Below, in pieces: positions 24,940 through 35,300 of a stretch of DNA of 64,000 nt (within the stretch, counting starts at the first letter, position 1; every line of letters starts with the position of its first letter). A program made the position numbers and the translations under genes. Location of the stretch: positions 62,001 to 126,000 of the forward strand of contig JAHBSK010000007.1 in the NCBI GenBank assembly GCA_019639175.1, written 5' to 3'. Below the pieces are notes generated by a model. The model ran no database searches, was not told the DNA's origin, and worked only from the letters and a program-made list of their open reading frames with translations. This DNA comes from Acidobacteriota bacterium (GTDB lineage Bacteria; Acidobacteriota; Blastocatellia; Pyrinomonadales; Pyrinomonadaceae).

Positions 24940-25164
24940 ATGAGCGTGAACAGCATAGAACAGGAAGCATTGGGCCTTGATCTAAAAGGGCGCGCCCGGC
25001 TCGCGTCAATACTGTTAAGAAGCCTTGACGACATATCAGAAGAGGAATGTGAGAAACTTTGGGCAGAAGAAGCCCTATCACGCCTCAGCGAGATGGATCG
25101 CGGACAGGTTGCCGGCGTTCCTTTTGAAAAGGCAGTCAGCGAGGCTCGTGAGCTTATCGGATGA
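24940..25164 (+). CDS. Antitoxin of the addiction-module family (RelB-like)
   Basis: A 74-residue protein. The pattern EQEALGLDLKGRARLASILL then RSLDDISEEECEKLWAEEAL and SRLSEMDRGQVAGVPFEKAV is that of the addiction-module component family (TIGR02574/PF09720). These proteins are partners of RelE/ParE toxins. The acidic C-terminal half would bind the toxin. The ATG at 24940 is preferred to a GTG at 24931. It overlaps the toxin start by four bases (ATGA). Confidence 0.88.
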   Translation: MSVNSIEQEALGLDLKGRARLASILLRSLDDISEEECEKLWAEEALSRLSEMDRGQVAGVPFEKAVSEARELIG

Positions 25165-25457
25165 CCAAAGATATTTCCTTACACCCGCTGGCCCAGCGTG
25201 AACTGAACGATTCGATCCGATTCTATAATTCTGTGAGCATCGACCTTGCCGCCGACCTCCTTGCTCAATTTGAGTCAGCCTCGGCATTTATCAGAGATAA
25301 TCCCCTCTCAACAACCATAGTTTTAGACGACATTCGTAAAAAACGACTGAAAAGATTTCCCTACAATATTATATTCGCAATAAGAGAGGACTCTATCAGG
25401 ATACTTGCGCTTGCACATCATAGCAGAAAACCGTTCTATTGGGTCGGACGAAGCTAG
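25161..25457 (+). CDS. RelE/ParE-superfamily toxin
   Basis: A 98-residue protein of the RelE/ParE fold. The opening helix PLAQRELNDSIRFYNSVSID is typical, followed by the strand block RLKRFPYNIIFAIREDSIRI and a closing ILALAHHSRKPFYW. The conserved KRFPY-x-I-x-F core is the ParE/RelE signature. Closeness to ParE suggests DNA gyrase as the target; RelE members cleave ribosome-bound mRNA, and sequence alone does not decide. It overlaps the antitoxin by four bases and faces the SpoIIM-like gene. Confidence 0.9.
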   Translation: MTKDISLHPLAQRELNDSIRFYNSVSIDLAADLLAQFESASAFIRDNPLSTTIVLDDIRKKRLKRFPYNIIFAIREDSIRILALAHHSRKPFYWVGRS

Positions 25458-25479
25458 TTTTTCCCGCAATGATCCGCCT

Positions 25480-26442
25480 TTATGCCTCATTCTGCGGATT
25501 GCGTCCCGCAAAGAACAAATAACCAAACATTGCCAGTCCTGTCAGGATCCCTGTTGCGTACTTTACATAAACGGGCAGCGACGAGGGCGAGATGAAGCCC
25601 TCGATCACACCGGCGACCACAAGAAACACCGCGCAGCCGATAACTATTTTGGCTGCCTGAACGCCGTTGCGTTTCAATGCCTGAGAACGCGTGAGGTCGC
25701 CCGGATCGATGATCGAATATCCTATCGCCATTCCCGCTCCGCCGGCAATGAAAATGCAGGCAAGTTCCACGACACCGTGAGCGACCATGAAATTCACCAG
25801 TTCCGTCCCGAACGCCGGGCTTACTCGATAGCAAACGCCGAGAACTCCGCCTATCATGACGCCGTTGATGGCAATGATATAGATAGATCCGATACAAAAG
25901 AAAACTCCGAGCGCGAATGCGAAAAACGCGACCCTGATGTTGTTGGTCAATATCGCACTCGAACCTATTTGATTGCCCTGGTTGAGCGAGAGCCACCATC
26001 TGCTGTCGGTTTCGGCGCTTGTTTGGATATCGCCAAGCCCAAGCATATCTGAGAACGTCTGGTCGGAATACGCCAGAGCGAACGAGGCAACGGCGCATAC
26101 CATAAAGACCAGAAAAGAGATCGTGGTAAACCTTGACGCGGCACGCACGGCCTGCGGCAGTTCAGTCGAGAAAAAGCGTTTGATTATGGAGACACCGTCA
26201 CCCTCGGCTCGGTATATCTTTCCGTGGGCGCGGACGACCAGGCTGTTGAGGTATTTTATGAGTTTGGGGTCGCGCGTTTCGGCTCGGGCAATTGCAAGGT
26301 CGGCGGCGGCCCGGCGGTAAAGCTGGCCGAGTTCCCTTACTTCCATCCGCGACAGTCCTCTGAGGCTCCCGCCGCGAATCATTCCCAGCAGGTCTTCCAG
26401 CCTTTGCCAATTATCTTTGTTGTCGTTTATGAAGCGATTCAC
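25480..26442 (-). CDS. SpoIIM-related membrane protein (stage II sporulation protein M family)
   Basis: A 320-residue integral membrane protein. The N-terminal 100 residues are cytosolic and helical (LLGMIRGGSLRGLSRMEVRE, LYRRAAADLAIARAETRDP), the typical start of the family. Five or so hydrophobic segments follow (FTTISFLVFMVCAVASFALA, VAFFAFALGVFFCIGSIYII, KIVIGCAVFLVVAGVIEGFI). The core GLGDIQT-x-A and VNFMVAHGVVELACIFIAGG match the DUF95/SpoIIM group. Members outside spore formers are common, and there is no sign of sporulation here. It stands alone, divergent from the ABC exporter gene. Confidence 0.85.
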   Translation of the reverse strand: MNRFINDNKDNWQRLEDLLGMIRGGSLRGLSRMEVRELGQLYRRAAADLAIARAETRDPKLIKYLNSLVVRAHGKIYRAEGDGVSIIKRFFSTELPQAVRAASRFTTISFLVFMVCAVASFALAYSDQTFSDMLGLGDIQTSAETDSRWWLSLNQGNQIGSSAILTNNIRVAFFAFALGVFFCIGSIYIIAINGVMIGGVLGVCYRVSPAFGTELVNFMVAHGVVELACIFIAGGAGMAIGYSIIDPGDLTRSQALKRNGVQAAKIVIGCAVFLVVAGVIEGFISPSSLPVYVKYATGILTGLAMFGYLFFAGRNPQNEA

Positions 26443-26500
26443 TCTGAAACCGGATTCCGGGTTGGTGTTTCTTAAAAGCCCGCTTTAAAATCAATATTGG

Positions 26501-28354
26501 GTGTCCGACGAAGTAAGACAATATCACGAAGAGGCCGCAATAGGAAAAACCTATGACCTTCGCCTCGTAAAACGCCTGCTGCGGTATCTGAAACCGTATT
26601 GGCGGCTCGCCGCCGTCGCTCTGGTTCTGACCGTCCTGACCAACGCACTCATAAGCACACAGCCCTATTTCACTAAAATGGCCGTGGATGATTTTATCAC
26701 GCCGCGCAATGTTGATGGTATATGGCTCTTCGCTTTGGCGTTCTTTGGTGTGTTTCTTTTGCGGTTCGTTTTCTCTTATGTGCAGGAGATCTTGCTCAAC
26801 AAGGTCGGCCAGCGCGTTATGTACGACCTGCGGAGCGAGATATTCGCAAAGCTCCAGCGGCAGGAGGTCGCCTATTATGACAAAAATCCGGTCGGGCGGA
26901 TAATAACGCGCCTGACCTCGGACGTTGACGCCCTGAACGAACTCTTTACGTCAGGCGTCATTGATGTCCTTGGCGATCTGGTGATAATCGTGGCGATCAT
27001 CACATGGATGTTCGTTCTGGACTGGAAACTGGCAATAGTCTCTTTGATAACCGTGCCGCTGCTTTTCGCGGCAACGAACTGGTTCCGCAAACGCGCCCGC
27101 GTCGGTTTTGATAAGGTGCGGACACGCAATGCCCGGCTGAATGCTTTTTTGCAGGAATACATTTCGGGAGCGCAGACCGTTCAGCTGATGAACGCCGAAT
27201 CGAAGGCACAGAAAAGGTTTGCCGAAATAAACGACGATTACCGTGCCGCCAATATAGAGACCATATATTATTACGCGGTCTTTTATCCGCTTGTGGATTT
27301 CATCGGTGCGGTCGGCATTGCGGTCGTGATCTTTGCATTCGGCTACGAGCATCTGGCGGGCCTTTCGGCGGCAGGTGCGGCGGTTTCGGTCGGCATTCTC
27401 GCGGCGTTCATCCAATATTCGCTTCAGCTTTTTCAGCCGATCCGCGACCTTTCCGACAAATTCAACATCCTTCAGGCAGCCATCGTCGCTTCGCACAGGA
27501 TATTCCTCATTTTGGACATGGACGTGGCGATAACAACGCCGGAAACGCCAAAGCGAACAGGCAAGGCGGTCGGCACGATAGAATTTCGCAACGTCTGGTT
27601 CGCCTATAAGGACGATGATTGGGTCATAAAGGATCTTTCGTTCAAGATAGAAGCAGGCGAGAGCATCGCCCTTGTGGGCCATACAGGTTCGGGCAAAACG
27701 ACCGTAACCAACCTGCTTATGCGGTTTTATGACGTTCAAAAAGGGCATATACTTCTTGACGGCGTGGACATAAGAGAATGGGATCTGAAAGACTTGCGGT
27801 CAAATTTTGCCGTCGTGCTGCAGGATGTATTTCTTTTCAGCGGAAGCATTGCGGACAACATCCGCCTTGGCAGCGAGGCTATTGATGATGAACGAGTGGA
27901 ATGGGCCGCGCACGAAGTAAACGCTGATAAATTCATCGAGCAGTTGGACGGCAAATATGATTTTGCTGTCCGCGAACGCGGCGCCGGCCTGTCGGTCGGA
28001 CAAAAGCAGCTTGTTTCATTTGCGAGGGCGTTGGCATACGATCCGAAGCTCCTTATATTGGATGAAGCGACCAGTTCGATAGACACCGAAACTGAGGAAC
28101 TTATTCAACAGGCGGTTGACCGCGTGATGGACGGGCGAACTTCGCTGGTGGTCGCACATCGCCTTTCGACTATACAAAGCTGTGACCGGATATTCGTTTT
28201 CCATCACGGCGAACTTCGTGAAAGCGGAACGCATAATGACCTGCTGCTGAAACGCGGGCTGTACTGGCGGCTTTATCAGCTTCAGTATTCAGCCGAACCG
28301 GCTGATGCCGTTGGCGGGACATCCGGTGAGATGACGATGACCCCGACGTCGTAA
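26501..28354 (+). CDS. ABC exporter, fused membrane and ATPase domains
   Basis: A 617-residue half-transporter of the MsbA/LmrA type. The membrane domain (about residues 25-330) holds six helices, e.g. [20 protein letters not shown] and [20 protein letters not shown]. The ATPase domain has Walker A GHTGSGKT (about 393-400), signature LSVGQKQ (about 497) and Walker [11 protein letters not shown] (about 518), then the H-loop VVAHRLS. Such exporters move lipids, drugs or peptides; the substrate is unknown. The start is a GTG at 26501. The C-terminal tail ([15 protein letters not shown]) has no known role. Confidence 0.95.
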   Translation: MSDEVRQYHEEAAIGKTYDLRLVKRLLRYLKPYWRLAAVALVLTVLTNALISTQPYFTKMAVDDFITPRNVDGIWLFALAFFGVFLLRFVFSYVQEILLNKVGQRVMYDLRSEIFAKLQRQEVAYYDKNPVGRIITRLTSDVDALNELFTSGVIDVLGDLVIIVAIITWMFVLDWKLAIVSLITVPLLFAATNWFRKRARVGFDKVRTRNARLNAFLQEYISGAQTVQLMNAESKAQKRFAEINDDYRAANIETIYYYAVFYPLVDFIGAVGIAVVIFAFGYEHLAGLSAAGAAVSVGILAAFIQYSLQLFQPIRDLSDKFNILQAAIVASHRIFLILDMDVAITTPETPKRTGKAVGTIEFRNVWFAYKDDDWVIKDLSFKIEAGESIALVGHTGSGKTTVTNLLMRFYDVQKGHILLDGVDIREWDLKDLRSNFAVVLQDVFLFSGSIADNIRLGSEAIDDERVEWAAHEVNADKFIEQLDGKYDFAVRERGAGLSVGQKQLVSFARALAYDPKLLILDEATSSIDTETEELIQQAVDRVMDGRTSLVVAHRLSTIQSCDRIFVFHHGELRESGTHNDLLLKRGLYWRLYQLQYSAEPADAVGGTSGEMTMTPTS

Positions 28355-28463
28355 CATCGGACACAGACTGATCCGCAGGCGGCTTTAGCATTGCGGTAAA
28401 AGAATGACTAAGGTAGCTCGATATTATGCTAATCGCCTTACTTTGGATATAATATCTGACGAA

Positions 28464-29465
28464 ATGAAGCCTGAAGAAAAACTTCATGACCCGATATTTG
28501 AGGAATGTTCGCCTCTTATCGATCAACTGTTTGAAAAATGCACTGAGACCGCCCCGAATTTTGAGGTCAGCCGGCCTCAATTCACGGCTTCGCTTGAAAA
28601 AACGCTTGAGCGCTTCATTTCATCCGCCGGTGAAGACAACGCGACGGCGGACGAAGCAAAAGCCCTTCTTGAACAACTCCAGCTTGACGATCTTTTTCTG
28701 GCTATCGCCTGTTCCAACGGTAACGAGCGCGCGTGGTGGGAATTTGACCAGCAGCACCGCTCTTATCTGGAACGGGTCGCCAGACACCTTGCAAAAACAG
28801 AGGCCGACGCTCAGGATGTCATCGACACGGTCTATGTGGAACTCTATGGAACAAGGGTGATAGACGGCGAACGCATATCAAAATTTGCGACGTACAGCGG
28901 CCGCGGTTCGCTGAGAGGCTGGCTGAGGACGGTTGTCTGGCATTCTCTGGTCGATCTGCACCGTTCGGGCCATGATGAGGTCTCGCTTGACGAAATGACC
29001 GAGAACGTCGGCGAAGGCATGGCACACGCAAATTTTGCCGTAGCCGCTCCCGGCGGCGAGGACGAGATGGTCGAGATGATAACGACTGACCGTTACCGCA
29101 CCGCAACTATCAGGTCAATGGAAACGGCGTTTGGTTCGCTGGAAACGCATGAGCGGCTGCTGCTGATGTATTACCACGTGAATAACCTGAAACTCAGAGA
29201 AATATCGGCCCTTGTCGAAGATTCCGATTCGCCGCTGCGCGGTTGGTTTCAGCGCCGATCGAAACGGCCGTCGGGAAACACCAGAACGCATGAATCGACC
29301 GTGATGCGGTGGCTGGAAAAATGCTACGCAAAGATATTTCAGCAGTTCAGGGAAGAGCTTCAGGGAACGTACGGCCTGTCCTCAAATGAGGTGGAAACCT
29401 GTATGGAACTGGCGACGCAGGACCTTGCGGGCGGGGATATTTTCAGGAATCTGTCGGCAATATGA
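28464..29465 (+). CDS. ECF-like RNA polymerase sigma factor with extended N terminus
   Basis: A sigma-70-family protein of 333 residues (353 if the ATG at 28404 is used). Region 2 appears as RSYLERVARHLAKTEADAQD, VIDTVYVELYG and SGRGSLRGWLRTVVWHSLVD. Region 4 follows: FGSLETHERLLLMYYHVNNL and LREISALVEDS, with an insertion (PLRGWFQRRSKRPSGNTRTH) before the recognition-like helix STVMRWLEKCYAKIF. About 75-95 residues of unusual acidic helical sequence precede region 2, far more than in ECF factors. I favour the inner ATG because a TATAAT (28448-28453) ends 10 bp before it. A zinc-finger protein that could be its anti-sigma factor follows. Confidence 0.78.
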   Translation: MKPEEKLHDPIFEECSPLIDQLFEKCTETAPNFEVSRPQFTASLEKTLERFISSAGEDNATADEAKALLEQLQLDDLFLAIACSNGNERAWWEFDQQHRSYLERVARHLAKTEADAQDVIDTVYVELYGTRVIDGERISKFATYSGRGSLRGWLRTVVWHSLVDLHRSGHDEVSLDEMTENVGEGMAHANFAVAAPGGEDEMVEMITTDRYRTATIRSMETAFGSLETHERLLLMYYHVNNLKLREISALVEDSDSPLRGWFQRRSKRPSGNTRTHESTVMRWLEKCYAKIFQQFREELQGTYGLSSNEVETCMELATQDLAGGDIFRNLSAI

Positions 29466-29586
29466 TCTTTATCGGAACGTCTTAAGATCGCATCTCCCCT
29501 TCCCGAAAAAACTTTCGCAAAAATCTTCGGATGCTGCGTCTTTTATATGGGAGGATAAGCCACATGCGTGGCGGTGAATAAACATA

Positions 29587-29988
29587 ATGAGTTCACATAC
29601 TGCAAAAATTGAGAAATTGGTGGAACTTTACCTCACATCTAAAGGGTCTGCCGTAAGTTCACGCCCCCATTTGGATGAGGATACGCTTTCCGCTTTTGTG
29701 GAAGGGGCCTTGGGCGATCGAGAGATACAGCCGGTGATGTCGCATCTGGTTGACTGCTCTTTTTGCAGAAACATAACGGTCGAGCTTTTCAGCCTTGAGG
29801 CCGCGTTCGCCGACACGGCCAATGAACCGAGCCTGGCACCGGCTGAACCGACAAGGATCTCTGAGGTATTGAGCAGCCTGTTCTCCAAGATATTCGGCAC
29901 AAGCGACGGAGCCGTTTTCGCCCATCAGGAAAAGCCTGAAGGTGACGAAAAGAAACCGTCCGAAGAGGAAGCCGACGATCAAAAATGA
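29587..29988 (+). CDS. Putative zinc-finger anti-sigma factor
   Basis: A 133-residue protein. The motif HLVDCSFCRNIT (H-x3-C-x2-C) with an upstream acidic helix (HLDEDTLSAFVEGALGD) is the zinc-binding anti-sigma (ZAS) pattern. The rest is acidic and ends EGDEKKPSEEEADDQK. No membrane segment is visible, so it would be a cytosolic ZAS protein. It lies 121 bp after the sigma-factor gene, which supports the pairing. The pairing is inferred from motif and position. Confidence 0.7.
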   Translation: MSSHTAKIEKLVELYLTSKGSAVSSRPHLDEDTLSAFVEGALGDREIQPVMSHLVDCSFCRNITVELFSLEAAFADTANEPSLAPAEPTRISEVLSSLFSKIFGTSDGAVFAHQEKPEGDEKKPSEEEADDQK

Positions 29989-30012
29989 TCTGAATTTTAG
30001 TGCCTGCACCGT

Positions 30013-30045
30013 GGCCGTTTGCGATACGTTCGCAAGCGGCCTTTC
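30013..30045 (+). terminator. Terminator-like hairpin after the anti-sigma gene
   Basis: GGCCGTTTGCG (30013-30023) pairs with CGCAAGCGGCC (30031-30041), 10 of 11 positions plus a G-T pair, followed by TTTCCCGTTTT. The longest open frame of ribA would start before it, which argues for the inner ribA start. Confidence 0.6.
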
Positions 30046-30158
30046 CCGTTTTGCCCTTTCATACTGTTCACGCATACGATATTATTAAGATACCTGATGA
30101 CATCGGGCCATGGACGCGAAAAGTGGTTAAGGAATTGGAAATACACGGCCGGGAAAAC

Positions 30159-30788
30159 ATGAACGGAGATTGTCCTCCGGCGGAACGCACGATCACGGTT
30201 GAGCGCGTTGCAACTGCAAAACTGCCCACACAGGTTGGTGACTTTGAGATAATCGGGTATCGTTCGCTTACAAGTTCAGAGGAATTTGTCGTACTGGCAA
30301 AGGGCGAACTCGGCCCTGATACACCGACGCTGGTACGCATCCATTCACAATGCCTGACAGGCGACGTTTTTGGCTCGATAAAATGCGATTGCGGGCCGCA
30401 GCTTCGGCGGGCGATGGAAATGATCGAGGCCGAAGGCCGCGGAGCCGTCGTCTATCAGCAGCAGGAAGGCCGCGGCATCGGCATTCTCAACAAGATCAGG
30501 GCTTACGCGCTCCAGGACGACGGCGCCGATACGGTCGAGGCCAACGAACAGCTCGGCTTTGCCGTGGACGCACGCGATTACCGCCAATGCGCCGAGATAC
30601 TGTTCGACCTCGGCCTGTGCAGGGTCAGGGTCATATCAAACAACCCCGACAAACTCCGTGCGCTGGAGAACGCCGGCCTCACCATCGTCGAACGCATCCC
30701 CATAGAGATCGACGCCAAAGAACCCGCCGCCCACTACATGAAAACCAAGAAAGAAAAACTCGGCCATTTGCTGACCATCGATCAGTGA
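30159..30788 (+). CDS. ribA: GTP cyclohydrolase II
   Basis: Catalyses the first committed step of riboflavin synthesis, opening GTP to 2,5-diamino-6-ribosylamino-pyrimidinone phosphate with loss of formate. 209 residues from the ATG at 30159, close to the family norm of about 200. The zinc-binding cysteines lie in [18 protein letters not shown], the catalytic [15 protein letters not shown] loop follows, and then [15 protein letters not shown]. It is the free-standing form, without the N-terminal dihydroxybutanone-phosphate synthase of RibBA. An open frame continues upstream to 30000, but that part spans a terminator and lacks homology. GGGA sits 6 bp before the chosen start. Confidence 0.92.
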   Translation: MNGDCPPAERTITVERVATAKLPTQVGDFEIIGYRSLTSSEEFVVLAKGELGPDTPTLVRIHSQCLTGDVFGSIKCDCGPQLRRAMEMIEAEGRGAVVYQQQEGRGIGILNKIRAYALQDDGADTVEANEQLGFAVDARDYRQCAEILFDLGLCRVRVISNNPDKLRALENAGLTIVERIPIEIDAKEPAAHYMKTKKEKLGHLLTIDQ

Positions 30789-31048
30789 GGCTGTCGGCTG
30801 CCGGTCAAAAAAATATCCTGAAAAAAGTAAAAAATAGCGCGCGTTTGCGCTATACTTGGCGAACAGACATGGATCGATCATTCCATTCGGCATTTTGCCG
30901 TAAATGCCAAAACGACATTACAGAACTTGCATAATAAGCGGGTCTTGTTTTTGATGTCGGCATTTTACCGCATGATCGCCTGTGATGGCTTCTTTGGTTG
31001 CCGCAGCCTGTTTGAGAAACGCTTTACAATACATCGGAGGCTAGATTT
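30789..31048. other. Intergenic region between ribA and the TPR gene
   Basis: No gene is supported in these 260 bp. TAGCGC-GCGTTT-GCGCTA is a perfect 6-bp palindrome at about 30834-30851 and is directly followed by TATACT-like sequence, which could be a -10 box. The word TCGGCATTTT occurs twice (near 30888 and 30957). Confidence 0.3.
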
Positions 31049-32065
31049 ATGCGCAGATATCTCCAATATTCGCTGACAGCATTTGTCGTTTTTGCGGCAA
31101 TGCTGCTTTCAGCCCAGCTTGGCTATGCCCAGGGCGGCCGAAGTTCGATCTCAGGGTATGTTTTTGACCCGGCAAAACGCCCCGTCAGCCAGGTTGTCGT
31201 TGAATTGAAAAATGAGTTCAGCATCGTTGCCCGGATAACCACAGATGGTTCGGGCCGCTTTTATTTTACGGGGCTTGGGCATGGCCGATATACGATAGTC
31301 GCCAAACCGTTGGGTACGAACCTGATGCAGCAGTCCGTCGAGATCGAATTGGCCGGCATGGGGTCTCGCGGGCAATCCATCCCGGACAATCAGCAAAAGG
31401 ATATCTATCTGAGGCCAAGGCCCGGAGCGGAAGCGGTGCCTTTTCAGAACGTGGTCGTATTCGCACAGGATGTTCCGAAAGAAGCAGAAGACCAGTACAA
31501 AAGGGGAATGGACGATCTGGCCAGTCAGCGGGTGCCAAGCGGGATACAGGCACTTGAAAGGGCGGTCGCCATTTTCCCGGACTATTTCATGGCGCTGCAG
31601 CAACTGGGCATTGTGCGGCTGACGCAGGAAGATTTCAACGGGGCCATTGAGACGTTCTCGAAAGCACTGAAGATAAATGACAGGTGTTTTGACTGCTGGT
31701 ACGGCGTGGCCTATGGAAAATATTCACTGTCCAGGTTTGGTGAAGCCGCCGAGGCATCGGTAAAGGCTGCGGGCATAAAGCCTGAGTCGGTAGAGGCCAA
31801 TCTTTTGGCGGGAATGACCTATCGCTCGTTAAAAGATACCGCAAAAGCCGAGCAATATCTGAAAGCGGCCGCAAAGGCAGCTAACGGTTCGTCCGCTGAT
31901 GTTCATTGGCAACTGGCCCTTCTCTATGGACGCGACAGCGACCGCTATGCCGAGGCCGCAAAGGAACTGGAAGCATATCTCAAAGCATCTCCCGATGCTC
32001 CGAACAAGGAAGATATAAAGAAACTTATAAAACAGTTCAAGGATAAGGCAAAAGCCAGGAGCTGA
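31049..32065 (+). CDS. Exported protein with carboxypeptidase-regulatory and TPR domains
   Basis: A 338-residue exported protein. The signal peptide is MRRYLQYSLTAFVVFAAMLL with cleavage near SAQLGYAQ. Residues about 33-110 are a carboxypeptidase-regulatory-like beta-sandwich (SSISGYVFDPAKRPVSQVVV, RFYFTGLGHGRYTIVAK). From about residue 150, TPR-like helices follow (AEDQYKRGMDDLASQRVPSG, FMALQQLGIVRLTQEDFNGA, AIETFSKALKINDRCFDCWY). Four or five TPRs are likely. It probably scaffolds envelope complexes. A hairpin terminator follows. Confidence 0.8.
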   Translation: MRRYLQYSLTAFVVFAAMLLSAQLGYAQGGRSSISGYVFDPAKRPVSQVVVELKNEFSIVARITTDGSGRFYFTGLGHGRYTIVAKPLGTNLMQQSVEIELAGMGSRGQSIPDNQQKDIYLRPRPGAEAVPFQNVVVFAQDVPKEAEDQYKRGMDDLASQRVPSGIQALERAVAIFPDYFMALQQLGIVRLTQEDFNGAIETFSKALKINDRCFDCWYGVAYGKYSLSRFGEAAEASVKAAGIKPESVEANLLAGMTYRSLKDTAKAEQYLKAAAKAANGSSADVHWQLALLYGRDSDRYAEAAKELEAYLKASPDAPNKEDIKKLIKQFKDKAKARS

Positions 32066-32087
32066 TCTGAAACATCAGACATCTTAT

Positions 32088-32121
32088 GAGCGGTGCGGCC
32101 TGTCCGGCCCGCCGCTTTTTT
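32088..32121 (+). terminator. Rho-independent terminator of the TPR gene
   Basis: GCGG-TG-CGGCC pairs with GGCC-CG-CCGC around TGTCC, followed by TTTTTT. It starts 22 bp after the stop at 32065. Confidence 0.75.
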
Positions 32122-32164
32122 ATGTATGAAAGGATCGGGGTTGGCATTATTATCTAACCACAGC

Positions 32165-32276
32165 CCAGATTCCAGATTCCAGATTCCAGATTCCAGATTC
32201 CAGATTCCAGATTCCAGATTCCAGATTCCAGATTCCAGACTTCGGACTTCGGACTTCGGACTCCAGACTCCAGACT
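32165..32276. repeat. Heptanucleotide tandem array (CCAGATT)n with variants
   Basis: Sixteen 7-bp units in register: ten CCAGATT, one CCAGACT, three TCGGACT and two CCAGACT. The shift from one unit type to another inside a single register suggests expansion by slippage and drift. It lies between two terminators, so it is probably untranscribed. Confidence 0.95.
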
Positions 32277-32299
32277 CCTGCCCCTACAATACTCATAAG

Positions 32300-32334
32300 A
32301 AAAAGGCCCGCCGGATAAACCGACGGGCCAAAAG
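32300..32334 (-). terminator. Rho-independent terminator of the Oar-like gene
   Basis: On the minus strand GGCCCGTCGG pairs with CCGGCGGGCC (32329-32320 and 32314-32305, one mismatch), followed by a T-run of five. It lies 26 bp after the stop at 32361. Confidence 0.8.
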
Positions 32335-32360
32335 AATATTAAGTGTGTTTTCAGCTATGC

Positions 32361-35300
32361 TTAGAAGACAAACTTAAATCCAAAGCGAACTCCACGCGGA
32401 CCCTGGAACGCATTGTCCATGCCGTATGCGGAGTTCAGAGCATTACGATTGACCGGCGTTGAATTTGTACCGCTGGTCGGGTTCGAATTGGTAGTCATAT
32501 TCGCCACTATCTGGCTGTGAAGTGATCCAGTGTTGAAGGCATTCAACAAGCACGGATAGTCGCCAGAAGCACATCCATAGTTAAATCCTGAGGCGAAGTT
32601 GTAGATCGCCTTGTTGGACATGGTGTTGTAGTAGCCTGTGACCGTATCCTGATCCCACAGATTGACGATGTTCAGATTTGCCTCAACAGCGTACTTTCCA
32701 TCTCTACCGAATTTGTAGCGGTGAGTGATGTTAAAGTCTGTCTGTGACAACATCGGGGTCCGTCCCATGTCGCCGCGTCCGTTCAGGAATATCGGAACGA
32801 TAAAGCTGACCAGAGTTGACTGCGGGGTGCCGGACTGGAATGTCTGGATAGCACTGAACAATGTCTCATTGGAACCGCCTCTCCATGGCAGGAGATAACC
32901 GCCATACATGTTGAAAACATGCGGACGATCGGTCGGAAGCGGGCCGTAATCCGATCCGCCGGCGGCCGTAAAGCCGATGTGCGGAAGGTCGAAGTTACGG
33001 TTTACACCCGGATCTGAGCGTGCTCCTTCGTCGGAGTTTGCCAGGCCGGAGTAGTTTCCGCGGAGACGGCTGTAGGTGTAGTTAAGGTTAAAGAAGTAGT
33101 TGTTTGCCAAACGGCGGTCCAACTGGACTTCGATAGCGTTGTAGTCACGGCGAGCCGTGGCATACGGTTCGTTGTAACCGAACTGACGCAGGAATTCAGC
33201 GTGGAGGCCGCGTCCCGGATTACCCGTGATGTACACCTCACTGCCGCTGGCGCTGATGGCACCGGCGTCTTCGACGGTGTCGATCAGTTTCTTGTTGGTA
33301 TAGCGTCCGCTGAGTACCATGGTACGGCTCAATTCACGCTCAGCACCGAAAGTGAATTCTCGCTGCTGATAAGGCCTGAGGTCAACGTCGATGCCGCCGG
33401 CATCTTCGATATCAACTCCCGGAACGTTCGAGGCAACACGATAGTCATTCTGACAACGGCTGATACCGCTGCCGATGAACCCGGTCGGAGCGCACGAACC
33501 GCCGATCCTGTCATCAAAGTTTCCTAGGATCGATGACACAGTATATGCACTGCGGAAGTTTCCGTCACCTGGATGAAGTTCAAAGAAGTCAACACGGTAG
33601 AAGTTACCGCCGAAAGAACCCTGTGCCATCTTGAATTTCAGACGGTCATAGAATTTTCCGTAGCTTCCGCGGAGCAGCGTCTTACCGTCGCCGGTAAGGT
33701 CGAAGGCAAAGCCAAGGCGGGGAGCGATCTTGTCATCCCAGCCGAAGCTGAAAGGAGCATCATAGCCGTTAAATGACGGCAGTGCTTCTTTTTCAATGCG
33801 GAGACCGAGATTCAGCGTCAAACGTGAATGCGGCTGCCATTTATCCTGAACATAGATGGCCTGGTTCAGGTTGCTGCCCGATCCGAGTTCACCGTACCTG
33901 TACAGAATTGCATGTCCGAGCAAGCATCCCGGCACGATCTGAACGGTTCCACCAACCAGAGAACACAACGGGCCTGAAGGCTGGGCAAGCGATGAGAAGT
34001 TAAAGTCATTGTCGATAGCACGGCCATACTGAAGATATATACGGTCGGTATAGTTCTTCTGAAGGTCGTTAAAGATCGACTGATGTCCGTAACCCGCTTT
34101 GAGTTCGTGACGTCCGCCTGCGCTGAACAGGAAGCTGACGTCGCCCTCATAGTTGGTGCGGACAGAAACGTCTTTAAGCGTCTGGTCGTTCGCCGGATCG
34201 TTAACACCCTGCGTACATGCATCAGATCCCCAGTTTGCAACACCTGCAATATTCCCGTTGGTGCAGATGTAACGAAGGCCTGACGGTTTGAAATAGTTTC
34301 CAAGCTTTTCATTAAGGAAACCGCGTGAATAACGGAACGTTGCAACAACACTGCTGAAAGGCGTGTAAACGGCCTGTCCGGTGATGTTGTTCGAGGTCTG
34401 CATACCGCCCTGACGGCTGGTCAGGTCGTTGCCGCAGTAGGTTCCGATGCTGCCGCCGAAATTAACGCAGTTTGCGCTTGAGTTTGGAATATCACCTGAC
34501 AGCGAGATGGTGCCGTAGGGCAAAGCTCCGATCTGCTTGAGCGGGTTGTAAAGATATGTACCGGTCAAGCGAAGTTTTGAGAAAGGCGAGGCATCGAGAC
34601 GGATAAAGCTGTACTCGTTGATCGACTTATACTTATAGGTCTGCGAACCATAAGCCACACGTGTGGCCGACGGTGCATTGCTGAAAAAGTTACTCGTTAC
34701 GGTCTGTTCACGAATAGACGGCGAGTAGCTGCCAAAGAACCAAAGTCTGTCTTTGATGATCGGGCCGCGAAGGTTAAACGACGGCATCGAATCAAGATAC
34801 TGTGACTTTGGCGATTGGATATATTCCTGGGTCTGAACATAAGCCGTTGAATCGACCGAACCCGAAGTGAAGCGGGTCAGGCTTGGCCTGTTGCTGCCCT
34901 GGAGTTTCGACGGCTCGAACTGAACACCGAAATCACCGCGAAATTCGTTGTCGCCACCCTTGGTGACAACGCTGACAACGCCGCCGGTCGCTCCGCCAAA
35001 CTCTGCGTTAAAACCGCTGGATTTGACCTGAACTTCCTGAACGAGGCTGAACGGGATATTGTTGTTGCTGTTGAGGTCGGCGTTACGATAGTTGGTAACT
35101 TCCTGGCCGTCAATGATAAAGGTGTTTTCAGCTTTCGAAGCACCGTCAATGGTGAAACCACCGGTCGATTGTTCCGCTCTAACGCCCGGAACGACCTTCA
35201 GGATGCTTGTAAAACCTGTGCCTTTGGGAAGCGAATCGATCTGCTTGGTGCTGATCGCCTTGGAGATCTCTGAGTTGGTCGTATCGACCCCTACGTCTCC

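Noticed and set aside
30000..30158. 53-residue N-terminal extension of ribA
   Set aside because: It spans a terminator hairpin and is not like any RibA sequence; the inner ATG has a Shine-Dalgarno site.
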